From NCBI GenBank assembly GCA_003222065.1, contig QHUV01000017.1, positions 1 to 12,430 of the forward strand: DNA of 12,430 nucleotides, written 5' to 3'. A program made the position numbers and the translations under genes. Shown in pieces: positions 1 to 6,924 of the stretch (the stretch's first letter is position 1; the number at the start of each line of letters is the position of its first letter). The notes below the pieces were generated by a model, which saw only the letters and a program-made list of their open reading frames with translations, was not told where the DNA came from and ran no database searches. The stretch is from Gemmatimonadota bacterium (GTDB taxonomy: Bacteria > Gemmatimonadota > Gemmatimonadetes > Gemmatimonadales > Gemmatimonadaceae).

Positions 1-7
1 GAAAGCT

Positions 8-1078
8 ATGCGAATTCTCCACTGTCTTAGCCTCATTGCTATCGCGGCTATCGCGGCATTGCAACTTGATGCGCAAGCCACCCGCAGCGGCTCAGACGCG
101 GTCCTCGAGAACTTTCGTTTCGCCGACGGCGAATCGCTGCCGGAGTTGCGTGTTCACTACATTGCCCTCGGCAGGCCGCGTCGAGACGCGAGTGGGACGG
201 TGCGCAACGGCGTGCTCATTCTGCACGGCACGACAGGTTCGGGCTCGGGATTTCTGTCGCGCAGTTTCGCGGGCGAGCTATTCGGGCCGGGCCAACTGCT
301 CGACACGTCGCGCTACTACGTGATTCTTCCCGACGGCATCGGCCACGGCGGCTCGAGCAAGCCGAGCGACGGCCTGCACGCGCATTTTCCGCGATATACG
401 TACGACGACATGGTGGATGCCCAACATCGATTGCTCGTCGAAGGGCTGCGGGTGAACCATCTGCATCTCGTCATGGGCACGTCGATGGGGTGCATGCATG
501 CGTGGGTGTGGGGAGAGCGCTATCCCGATTTCGTCGACGGCCTGGTGCCATTGGCCTGCGCGCCAACACAGATCGCCGGGCGCAATCGCATGATGCGGAA
601 GATGATCATCGACGCGATTCGCGCCGATCCCGACTGGCGCGGCGGTGACTACACATCGCCGCCCGAGCGCGGGCTTCGCACCGCGCTCGCCATGTTGTTC
701 ACGATGACGTCGAGCCCGTTGCAGCAGCAGAAGTCGGCGCCGACGCGCGATAGCGCCGACGCGTTCATCACGAAGTACGTCGACGACCGTCTCCGCACAA
801 TGGATGCGAACGACATGCTCTACGCGTTCGATGCGTCGCGTGACTACGATCCGTCGCCCAATCTCGAGTCGATTCGCGCCTCCGTGCTGGCGATCAACTC
901 CGCGGACGACGTCGTAAATCCTCCCGAGCTCGGCCTCATGGAGAAGCTGATGCCGCGCGTGAAGCACGGGCGGTACGTGCTCATTCCCACCAGCGATCAG
1001 ACGCGTGGGCACGGAACGCACTCGCTGCCCGCGGTCTGGAAGCAGTATCTCGCTGAGTTACTACAGCAACAACCCTGA
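8..1078 (+). CDS. Exported alpha/beta hydrolase, MetX (homoserine O-acetyltransferase)-like fold
   Basis: A 356-aa alpha/beta hydrolase. Residues 1-24 form a signal peptide (basic start, long Ala/Leu/Ile core, AQA-T cleavage site), so the mature protein is probably periplasmic or secreted. HGTTGSG at 73-79 fits the oxyanion-hole loop. The nucleophile elbow is GTSMG with Ser159. The acid is probably Asp300 in SADDVVNPPE, and the base is His335 or His338 in RGHGTHSLP. Length and order of motifs match homoserine O-acetyltransferase-like proteins, but true MetX enzymes are cytoplasmic, so an exported esterase or acyl-hydrolase is more likely than methionine synthesis; the substrate is not visible. 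The ATG at 8 is preceded by only seven bases, so its ribosome site and promoter cannot be judged. The next gene starts 9 bp after the stop, which suggests co-transcription. Confidence 0.85.
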   Translation: MRILHCLSLIAIAAIAALQLDAQATRSGSDAVLENFRFADGESLPELRVHYIALGRPRRDASGTVRNGVLILHGTTGSGSGFLSRSFAGELFGPGQLLDTSRYYVILPDGIGHGGSSKPSDGLHAHFPRYTYDDMVDAQHRLLVEGLRVNHLHLVMGTSMGCMHAWVWGERYPDFVDGLVPLACAPTQIAGRNRMMRKMIIDAIRADPDWRGGDYTSPPERGLRTALAMLFTMTSSPLQQQKSAPTRDSADAFITKYVDDRLRTMDANDMLYAFDASRDYDPSPNLESIRASVLAINSADDVVNPPELGLMEKLMPRVKHGRYVLIPTSDQTRGHGTHSLPAVWKQYLAELLQQQP

Positions 1079-1087
1079 ACGACCGTC

Positions 1088-2041
1088 ATGCGAGTTTCCG
1101 CTCTGATTTTCTCCGGGACCACCGCGCTCGTCGCCGCAACACCGCAACGTGTCGACGGGCAGTGTTTGGGCCAGCGCCTGCCAACCAGCGCCAGCACACG
1201 CGGCGTGGCGATGGGCGACGCGAGCACGGCAATGCGCGACGACGACGTGATCTTCTACGGGCCCGCGCAGCTCGCCGTCGCGCGCGGAACGAGTGCGGCC
1301 GCGGAACGCTACTTCGATCGGCTCGCCAGCGGCACGGTGTCGACGGCGTCGCGGCTCGCATCGGGAGGAATCGGTGTTGGCGCACAGGTCATCGAGGGAC
1401 GGAACGTCGACCCGTGTCTCCAACCGATGCTCGGCCCAGGCGGCACGTTCACCTTCACGCCTGCGGCACGTACGATCTCGCGCACGTTGGCGGTTGTCGG
1501 TGCCGCGCAAACGTACAAGCGGTTTCACGTCGGCGCGTCGGCCAAGTACGCCGCGGCACAGCTGGATGACCAGCGCACGTCGCGATTTCTCTTCGACGCC
1601 GGCGCTTCACGCGACTTCACGCTCGGCGATTTCGTCCCGCTCACCGTGGCTCTTGCAGTGCAGAACATCGGTACCAGCGCACGCGATACGACTCAGCTCA
1701 TCACGCCGTTGCGAGGCGCGCTCGGTTTGGCCAGCGGTGGTCCCGTCGGCCCGTTCGATCTCGCAATTGCTGCACAGCTCGCGGTCGAGCGAAATGGTGT
1801 CCAGTCGATCGTCCGACACGGCCGTTTCATTCCCGGTCTTGGCGTGGAGCTCGGCTACACGTGGCTCGACGGCTACAGCGTCGCCGTACGCATTGGAGAG
1901 CGCACACCACCGACGCGAACGGATTTGCGTCACTTCACATTTGGCGGCGGCCTTGTCCTCGACCGCATCTCGGTTGACTACGCCGTCGAGGATCTTGTCG
2001 GCTTCCGCCTCGCGCATCGCGTCGGCATTCGCCTTCGCTGA
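1088..2041 (+). CDS. Putative outer-membrane beta-barrel protein, PorV/PorQ (UPF0164)-like
   Basis: A 317-aa protein with a signal-peptide-like N-terminus (about residues 1-25, hydrophobic core SALIFSGTTALVAA). Residues 39-64 (GVAMGDASTAMRDDD, then FYGPAQLA) closely follow the pattern of PorV/PorQ and FadL-like barrels, in which a glycine/alanine-rich start is followed by a 'D-A-..-F-W/Y-N/G-P-A-L' segment. The rest alternates polar and hydrophobic residues with many glycines and short turns, and ends in arginine-rich strand-like sequence (HRVGIRLR), as expected for an outer-membrane barrel. This is a pattern match, not a proven family. It lies between two exported hydrolases with gaps of 9 and 8 bp, so a role in their secretion, anchoring or product uptake is possible but is only context. 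No Shine-Dalgarno sequence stands out before the ATG. Confidence 0.7.
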   Translation: MRVSALIFSGTTALVAATPQRVDGQCLGQRLPTSASTRGVAMGDASTAMRDDDVIFYGPAQLAVARGTSAAAERYFDRLASGTVSTASRLASGGIGVGAQVIEGRNVDPCLQPMLGPGGTFTFTPAARTISRTLAVVGAAQTYKRFHVGASAKYAAAQLDDQRTSRFLFDAGASRDFTLGDFVPLTVALAVQNIGTSARDTTQLITPLRGALGLASGGPVGPFDLAIAAQLAVERNGVQSIVRHGRFIPGLGVELGYTWLDGYSVAVRIGERTPPTRTDLRHFTFGGGLVLDRISVDYAVEDLVGFRLAHRVGIRLR

Positions 2042-2049
2042 CCCCTTTC

Positions 2050-3978
2050 ATGATTGCCGAGATGAAAAACTTCTCAATCGCGGTTGTCGCGTCGACGCTC
2101 GCCGCGTGCGCGCAACCGCTCAAGCTCACGCCCGACGACTCGAAGGTCGTCCTCGCCCATCAGCTGCTCGATGCGCCGAACCCGGCGGACCGCGGGCCGT
2201 ACACTGTGAAGACCTTGTATTACGGGAGTGGGACCGACAAGCAGCGCCGGTACTTCCGGGATTCGGTCGCGATCAAAACGAAGCCGACCGATGCTTCGGC
2301 GTTCGTGTCCATGACTCCGGAGCAGGCGAGCGATCGAAAAGGGTATTGGGGATTCGAGGCGAAGCAGTTTCCGATCAACGGTCGCGTGTGGTATCCCGAC
2401 GGCCCGGGGCCCTTCCCGCTCGTGCTCGTCGTGCACGGCAACCACAACATGAAGGACTTCTCTGATCCCGGCTATCAATATCTGGGCGAACACCTCGCGT
2501 CGCGCGGGTTCATTCTCGTATCGCTCGATGAGAATTTTCTAAATGGCGCTCTCCGCAACGAGAACGACGGCCGGGCGTGGATGATGCTCAAGCATCTCGA
2601 GGCCTGGCGCGGGTTCAATGACAGCGTGACGAGCCCGCTGCGCGGTAAGGTCGACATGCGCAACATCGCCATCATGGGCCACTCACGCGGCGGCGAGGCG
2701 GTCGGCCATGCGGCGGCGTTCAATCGACTGTCGCGCTATCCTGATGACGCGAAGGTGAAATTCAACTTCAACTTCGACATCAAGGCCGTCGTCGCCATCG
2801 CCCCCGTCGACGCGCAGTACAAGCCGGCGGGACAATTCACGCCTGTCGAGAACGTGGACTATCTCGTCATTCATGGCTCGCACGACGGCGACGTGTCCGC
2901 GTTCACCGGTCTGCGGCAGTGGCAGCGCGTGAAGTTCACGGACGGAAAACCGTGGTTCAAATCGGCGTGGTATGTCTACCGCGCCAATCACGGCCAATGG
3001 AACACCGTGTGGGGCAGCACTGACGCGGGGCCGCGGAGCGCGCGGTTCCTCGACTTGCGTGGTCTGATTTCTCCGGAAGAACAACGTCAGTTCGGCAAGG
3101 TCGTGATCGGCGCGTTCCTCGAGGCCACGCTCCATAACAAGCATGAGTACCTGCCGCTCTTCCGCGATCATCGCGTTGCCGGTGCCTGGCTCCCGAAGAC
3201 GATGTACATCACTCGCTTTCAGGAGAATGGCTACGAGCCGCTCGCGAATTTCGAGGAGGACGTGGACGTCACCACGGGCACCGTCGCCGGCGTGAGCCTA
3301 ACGGGTGACAGCCTCTCGACGTGGAAGGAAGACGCCCTCAATCTGCGCTGGCAGAACGCGCCGATGAACGACAACGCGGTGTGGCTTGGTTGGAATCGGC
3401 ACATTGCCGGTGACGACACAACGAAGCTCGGACGGCCAGCCACCTATACCATCGCGCTCAGCGATTCTATTTCCCATGCGCTACACGTCGACATGCGATC
3501 GTCGATCTATCTCTCGGTGGCGCCGACGGAGGCGAAACCTGGTCCGCGTGAAGCGGCGAAGGATTCGACCAAGAAGCGCGATTCGACTAAGGCGCGGCCG
3601 AAGCCGAAGCCGCCTGAGACGAAGAAAGACGCGAAGGACACCACAACAATCGACTTCACGGTGGAGCTGGTCGACGCGAACAACGTCACGGCGCGATTAC
3701 CGCTGACGCGATATGGCGCGCCACGACGGCCACTCGAGACGCACGTGCTGCGCCGCGCCGACCGCGAGCAGAGCCAGTTCGCGAACACGTACGAGCTTGT
3801 GCTGCAAACGTACGTGATGCCGCTAGCGGATTTCGTCACCGCGTCGCCGCAGTTCGCGCCCGACAAGCTGAAAGCCATCCGCCTCGTATTCGATCGCGCC
3901 GTCGTCGGCACGATCATCCTCGACGACATCGGCGTCTCGGCGATCGATCCAGCGTTTCTCGCGCAGGCGCGGCCGTGA
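2050..3978 (+). CDS. Lipoprotein alpha/beta hydrolase with C-terminal beta-sandwich
   Basis: Up to 642 aa. The N-terminus has a lipobox (STLAAC; Cys20 from this start, Cys16 if translation begins at the in-frame ATG at 2062, MKNFSIAVVASTLAAC). Lipid anchoring to a membrane is therefore likely; neither start has a good ribosome site, and 2062 gives the more typical lipoprotein signal. The hydrolase domain covers about residues 95-370: HGNHN as oxyanion-loop candidate, GHSRGGE with nucleophile Ser212, HGSHDGDV with Asp279 or Asp281, and NHGQW with His314. It resembles dienelactone hydrolase/PET-hydrolase-like esterases. Residues about 380-642 look like a beta-sandwich (strands ending in VVGTIILDDIGVS, typical of galactose-binding-like modules). 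They are interrupted by a Lys/Asp/Pro/Thr-rich stretch at 498-534. The substrate is unknown; esterase or polymer-degrading activity at the envelope is inferred. It is the last gene of the left operon. Confidence 0.85.
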   Translation: MIAEMKNFSIAVVASTLAACAQPLKLTPDDSKVVLAHQLLDAPNPADRGPYTVKTLYYGSGTDKQRRYFRDSVAIKTKPTDASAFVSMTPEQASDRKGYWGFEAKQFPINGRVWYPDGPGPFPLVLVVHGNHNMKDFSDPGYQYLGEHLASRGFILVSLDENFLNGALRNENDGRAWMMLKHLEAWRGFNDSVTSPLRGKVDMRNIAIMGHSRGGEAVGHAAAFNRLSRYPDDAKVKFNFNFDIKAVVAIAPVDAQYKPAGQFTPVENVDYLVIHGSHDGDVSAFTGLRQWQRVKFTDGKPWFKSAWYVYRANHGQWNTVWGSTDAGPRSARFLDLRGLISPEEQRQFGKVVIGAFLEATLHNKHEYLPLFRDHRVAGAWLPKTMYITRFQENGYEPLANFEEDVDVTTGTVAGVSLTGDSLSTWKEDALNLRWQNAPMNDNAVWLGWNRHIAGDDTTKLGRPATYTIALSDSISHALHVDMRSSIYLSVAPTEAKPGPREAAKDSTKKRDSTKARPKPKPPETKKDAKDTTTIDFTVELVDANNVTARLPLTRYGAPRRPLETHVLRRADREQSQFANTYELVLQTYVMPLADFVTASPQFAPDKLKAIRLVFDRAVVGTIILDDIGVSAIDPAFLAQARP

Positions 3979-3999
3979 AGGGCCCGTCATGACAGCGGC
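3979..3999. other. 21-bp gap between convergent genes
   Basis: The hydrolase gene (+) and the small charged protein gene (-) converge here with only 21 bp between stop codons. The gap contains two small palindromes, GGGCCC and GTCATGAC, but no hairpin followed by a T-run. Termination for both genes must lie inside the opposite gene or be factor-dependent. Confidence 0.5.
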
Positions 4000-4335
4000 C
4001 TAAAGCATCCTCTCCGCCGCGGCGACGATGCGCGCCGCGTAAGTAGCCGCGGACTCGTCATCACGGCGCCGCGGCACGACGAGCCGCTCGTCATCGGGCT
4101 GCGACGATTCCGGCGTATTGACGAAGCTGTCCTCACCGAGCTGAGCGAGCCGACCCTCGAACGTCTCGACCGCATTTACGATGAGGAGCACATCCTCGTC
4201 GGATTCATCACCAATGAGCTCGATGCGTCGCTCGCGCAAGCGTGCCTCGAGCTCGTCGCGCGCGTGTCGCCGCTCCTCGGCGCGGTGCGGATTCCGCTCT
4301 TCATCCGCCGGGTCGTTCCATCGAGACATGGCCAT
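4000..4335 (-). CDS. Small highly charged hypothetical protein
   Basis: A 111-aa protein that I do not recognise. The start at 4335 (MAMSRWNDPADEE) is chosen over upstream in-frame ATGs because a strong Shine-Dalgarno sequence, GGAGGAA (4342-4348), lies 6 nt before it; a second ATG two codons later is less well spaced. Residues 8-40 are rich in Glu and Arg and probably form a long charged helix or coiled coil. Residues 46-67 (DEDVLLIVNAVETFEGRLAQL) could be an amphipathic helix. Residues 70-95 are polar and probably loose, and 95-111 form a final Ala-rich helix. No signal peptide or membrane segment is visible, so it is likely cytoplasmic. It is transcribed away from the 589-aa protein gene across a 134-bp divergent region. 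Its clean ribosome site and uninterrupted frame argue it is real. Confidence 0.75.
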   Translation of the reverse strand: MAMSRWNDPADEERNPHRAEERRHARDELEARLRERRIELIGDESDEDVLLIVNAVETFEGRLAQLGEDSFVNTPESSQPDDERLVVPRRRDDESAATYAARIVAAAERML

Positions 4336-4469
4336 GTGACGTTCCTCCACCGTCCGCCGGTTCGCCCACTGTGTCGTTCGCTCGGTGCGACTGCAGCGCC
4401 ATCTGGCACGCGCCGTGCCGCTCCCGTAGTGTAGTCGAGCATAGCTTCCGGCGCGCACTCAACGATTGC
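4336..4469. promoter_or_regulatory. Divergent intergenic region with 15-bp inverted repeat
   Basis: This 134-bp stretch separates two divergently transcribed genes and should hold both promoters. The clearest structure is GGCACG-CGC-CGTGCC at 4405-4419, a perfect 6-bp inverted repeat with a 3-bp centre. It lies 8 bp downstream (minus-strand sense) of a possible -10 element, TACACT. No convincing -35 pairs with that -10 at normal spacing, so the promoter is weakly supported. The inverted repeat could be an operator or a short hairpin in the minus-strand leader. Confidence 0.35.
4342..4348 (-). promoter_or_regulatory. Shine-Dalgarno site deciding the start of the small charged protein
   Basis: On the minus strand the sequence reads GGAGGAA, 6 nt, then ATG at 4335. 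It is one of only two strong ribosome sites in the window and rules out the longer 152-aa reading that would begin at 4458. Confidence 0.8.
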
Positions 4470-6239
4470 ATGCTTGCTTCACTGTTCGTCGCTGCTCTAT
4501 CGACGGTCGTGCAGGGGACGCCCCTCCAAACCGTCGTCGTGGCGCGCCGTGACGAGCCGGCACAGGCGCGGAAGGCGGCGACTTCTGATTCGATCCGCGC
4601 CTCGCGGTCGGCGCGCCGCGCTCAAGAGACGTTCGAGTTTGTGCGCCGGCAGTATCTGCCAAGGGAGTACGGCGTCGGCAGTCACCATTGCGACGTGCGC
4701 ATCGGCCGCTGGTGTATCTGGAACGACGAGACGAATGATCGAAAGCCGCCACCCGAGTCCCCGCATGTCACGCAAGCGCGGGAAAGACTACTTGGCGTTC
4801 TCGACACGGTTGGCGCACACTTTCCGGGCGACGAATGGGTTGCCGCGCAACAGGTGCGGTACCTCATCGAGGCGAAGCGATTCGGAGACGCGGTGCGCAT
4901 CGCCGAACGTTGTGCGTCGAGCGGGTCGGTTTATCTGTGCCGCACGTTCGCCGGTGTTGCGCTTCACGATTCGGGCGCTGTCGCCGCAGCCGATTCGGCT
5001 TTCTCCGCGGCGCTCGGAGCGATGCCTGACTCAGTGCGTTGCCGATGGAGCGACATCTCGGTGCTCCTCGATGACAACGTCGCCGATCGATACGAGCATG
5101 CCGATTGCACCGAGCGACATCCCATCGAGGCCGCCTTCTGGCGCCTAACGAATCCGCTCTATCTACGTGAAAACGATTTCCGGAACGAGTATCTCGCTCG
5201 TGTCGCGCGAACCGAGATGCAGAGAAACTCGCGGACGCCGATGGGTTCGCCGACTGACGATGCATTTCGTGAGACGGCGTTGCGCTATGGCTTCGATACC
5301 TGGTTCGTGCGCGACGACCCATCAGTGGGATCAATGAGCGAGCCGGCGATCGCCGGCTATCGCGAGGGTGGACCGGGATTCAACTTCGTTCCCTCATCAT
5401 CCGCATTCGAGTCGCCTGCCGATCTGCGGCCGAGTGATTGTGACTTGAGGCTTCGCTCGGCGCGCGCGATTTATGCCCCAGCATATGCGCGGCATTTTCG
5501 TTCGCTCGATCGCCAACAGGTCGCTGTTTTTCGCCGCCGTGATTCCGCTCTTGTCGTCGCCGCGTACGATGCGCGCGACGACACGGCCCTCACTCAGCGA
5601 CCGTTGGAGGTGGGTCTCTTCGCCGCCGTGGTGGAACCCACCTCGATTCGTGCGGCGCAAGGCACGACGACGACGCAAACCGACTCGCCTGGCTTGCTGA
5701 CGACGACTACGCTCTGGGGTCCGATGTTGGTGAGCATCGAGCTCCTCGATCGCGAGACCAAGACGGCCGCTCGTGCGCGGTATGGCGTTAGGCCCCCGCC
5801 CTCGATTGGACGAATCGGCGTGTCTGATCTCCTGATGTTCGCCCCACGCGCCGGAGACTCCGCGCCATACAAGCTCGCGGACGCACTCCCGCTCGTTTTG
5901 CACGCTGGGCGAGTCTCGGCAACTCAACCATTGGGTCTCTTCTGGGAGACATACGGCGTGCGTCCGCAGGGCGAATCGTTTGGCGTGTCGCTTACCATCG
6001 ATCGGATTCAAGAGGGCTGGATGCGTCGGGCGGCTGAGCGAATTCATCTTGCCACTCCATTCTCGCCGGTCCGCGTGGAGTGGCAGGAGGTGCCGGACCG
6101 CGGCGACAACATTGCGTCGCGAGCTGTCTCGCTCGACCTCTCACGCCTCTCCCCGGGCCGCTATGAGATCACTCTTACGGTGACACCCAAGGATGAGCCG
6201 AGCGTAGTCGCCAAGCGTGAGGTGACCGTAGATCGTTGA
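4470..6239 (+). CDS. Exported GWxTD-like / TPR-like hypothetical protein
   Basis: A 589-aa protein from the ATG at 4470 (MLASLFVAALSTVVQG). A longer reading from 4242 would run across the divergent region and the opposite gene and is rejected. The N-terminus looks like a short signal peptide, although it lacks the usual basic residue. Residues about 99-200 are helical and TPR-like (SGAVAAADSAFSAALGAMPD). Residues about 223-277, starting FWRLTNPLYLRENDFRNEYL and ending in RYGFDTW, resemble the GWxTD domain found in Gemmatimonadota and Acidobacteriota proteins, but the diagnostic Gly-Trp-x-Thr-Asp is not intact. The C-terminus (PGRYEITLTVTPKDEP) resembles the Ig-like tail of such proteins. Two cysteines flank RIGRW near residues 75-85. 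Its function is unknown, and the family link is a pattern judgement. The small membrane protein follows 68 bp downstream. Confidence 0.7.
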   Translation: MLASLFVAALSTVVQGTPLQTVVVARRDEPAQARKAATSDSIRASRSARRAQETFEFVRRQYLPREYGVGSHHCDVRIGRWCIWNDETNDRKPPPESPHVTQARERLLGVLDTVGAHFPGDEWVAAQQVRYLIEAKRFGDAVRIAERCASSGSVYLCRTFAGVALHDSGAVAAADSAFSAALGAMPDSVRCRWSDISVLLDDNVADRYEHADCTERHPIEAAFWRLTNPLYLRENDFRNEYLARVARTEMQRNSRTPMGSPTDDAFRETALRYGFDTWFVRDDPSVGSMSEPAIAGYREGGPGFNFVPSSSAFESPADLRPSDCDLRLRSARAIYAPAYARHFRSLDRQQVAVFRRRDSALVVAAYDARDDTALTQRPLEVGLFAAVVEPTSIRAAQGTTTTQTDSPGLLTTTTLWGPMLVSIELLDRETKTAARARYGVRPPPSIGRIGVSDLLMFAPRAGDSAPYKLADALPLVLHAGRVSATQPLGLFWETYGVRPQGESFGVSLTIDRIQEGWMRRAAERIHLATPFSPVRVEWQEVPDRGDNIASRAVSLDLSRLSPGRYEITLTVTPKDEPSVVAKREVTVDR

Positions 6240-6271
6240 GCCCGATGGCGCGCGCGCACGGCACCTGCACT

Positions 6272-6301
6272 GTTCCTCGGTGCTTCAAGAAATCGAGGAA
6301 C
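6272..6301 (+). promoter_or_regulatory. Hairpin burying the ribosome site of the next gene
   Basis: GTTCCTCG (6272-6279) and CGAGGAAC (6294-6301) are perfect 8-bp complements around a 14-nt loop. The right arm contains the whole GAGGAA Shine-Dalgarno sequence (6295-6300), 7 nt before the ATG at 6308. In RNA the stem would hide the ribosome site, a layout used for translational control or coupling to ribosomes arriving from the upstream gene, whose stop is at 6237-6239. The arms are plainly visible; regulation is inference. Confidence 0.5.
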
Positions 6302-6307
6302 GGCCGC

Positions 6308-6796
6308 ATGCAGTCTTCCCGCAACACCTCTGTCGCCCGCGCCGCTGGCCGCGGCGCCATCGCTGGGCTCGTCGGCGGCGCCGCCATGACGGCCGCCGAG
6401 CGAGTCATCCTGCCACGTTTGCCTGACCGACGCGCTCCCCGCATTACGCCTTGGGATGCGCGCCTTTCCGACGCCGTCGACGCACTTGGTTGGGAGATGT
6501 CTCCCCGGGCACGCACCGCAGCCGGCATAACGACGCAGTTACTTTACTCGGCCCTCCTGGGCGCCGCGTACGCCGCGCTGGTAAGTCGCAGGCCACCACG
6601 CGCTGTGCACGATCTCGCCGATGCCTTGCTCATCTTCGCCGCATCGCTCGTCGCACCTGAGCTGCCGCGCCGGCGGAAACGGCGAAGGCAGGGCAGCCGG
6701 CTTGCCAAGCTGGGGCGCCGGGCGGTCGAGCCAATCACCGTGCCGCGAGTGTTCGGCCGCGCGACGACGCTCGCGTTGCGCGCGCTGGAGCGATGA
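6308..6796 (+). CDS. Small membrane-associated protein, YagU/DUF1440-like
   Basis: A 162-aa protein. The ATG at 6308 is chosen because GAGGAA lies 7 nt upstream; a TTG at 6236 (overlapping the previous stop as TTGA) and an ATG at 6245 have no comparable site. Hydrophobic or amphipathic segments lie at about residues 14-35 (GRGAIAGLVGGAAMTAAERV), 71-93 (QLLYSALLGAAYAALV) and 101-118 (LADALLIFAASLVAPEL). The glycine-rich first segment, with GLVGGAAMTAAE, resembles the start of YagU/DUF1440-type inner-membrane proteins. Residues 121-139 are strongly basic (RRRKRRRQGSRLAKLGRR), suggesting a cytoplasmic face that contacts lipid or nucleic acid. The function is unknown. The stop codon sits inside the left arm of a perfect 20-bp inverted repeat. 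Confidence 0.7.
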   Translation: MQSSRNTSVARAAGRGAIAGLVGGAAMTAAERVILPRLPDRRAPRITPWDARLSDAVDALGWEMSPRARTAAGITTQLLYSALLGAAYAALVSRRPPRAVHDLADALLIFAASLVAPELPRRRKRRRQGSRLAKLGRRAVEPITVPRVFGRATTLALRALER

Positions 6797-6846
6797 CCGT
6801 CATCCCGAGCGAAGCGAGGGATGACGGTCATCGCTCCTCGGAATGA
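6787..6846. repeat. Dispersed hairpin repeat (GTCATCCCGAGCGAAGCGAG type)
   Basis: GGAGCGATGACCGTCATCCC (6787-6806) and its exact reverse complement (6818-6837) flank an 11-nt loop, GAGCGAAGCGA, giving a perfect 20-bp stem. The core GTCATCCCGAGCGAAGCGAG is, to my knowledge, a widely dispersed intergenic repeat in many soil bacteria, usually closed by a reverse arm like the CTCGGAATGACA seen here at 6837-6848. The element therefore has an inner pair of arms and an imperfect outer pair (GTCATCCCGAG against CTCGGAATGAC). The left arm contains the last codons and TGA of the small membrane protein gene. No T-run follows, so this is a hairpin repeat that may stop or stabilise transcripts rather than a classical intrinsic terminator. 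Confidence 0.75.
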
Positions 6847-6924
6847 CAGGTGTGCTCTTCCGAGACGCCGAAGGCGACCCCACATTTGGCCGCGGTCATT
6901 TTTCTCTTCGATGGCGGTGTGTGT

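Noticed and set aside
1293..2465. Plus-strand frame of 390 aa overlapping the barrel and lipoprotein genes
   Set aside because: Ser/Arg-rich translation typical of a shifted frame; it overlaps two genes with signal peptides and recognisable motifs.
4242..4469. Upstream extension of the 589-aa protein to 665 aa
   Set aside because: It overlaps the opposite gene and the divergent promoter region, is Arg/Pro-rich, and places the signal peptide internally.
5397..6047. Minus-strand open frame (216 aa) opposite the GWxTD-like gene
   Set aside because: Arg/His-rich shadow composition, no recognisable domain, and lies wholly within a gene with a consistent protein pattern.
6236..6307. TTG (TTGA overlap) or ATG 6245 as start of the small membrane protein
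   Set aside because: The added residues look untranslated, and the only strong Shine-Dalgarno sequence fits the ATG at 6308.
6818..6846. Classical intrinsic terminator after the small membrane protein
   Set aside because: The hairpin is very strong but is not followed by a T-run on either strand, so repeat-element identity is better supported.
6916..6924. GTGTGTGTG-like short run before the S9 peptidase start
   Set aside because: Too short to call a phase-variable repeat; probably chance.
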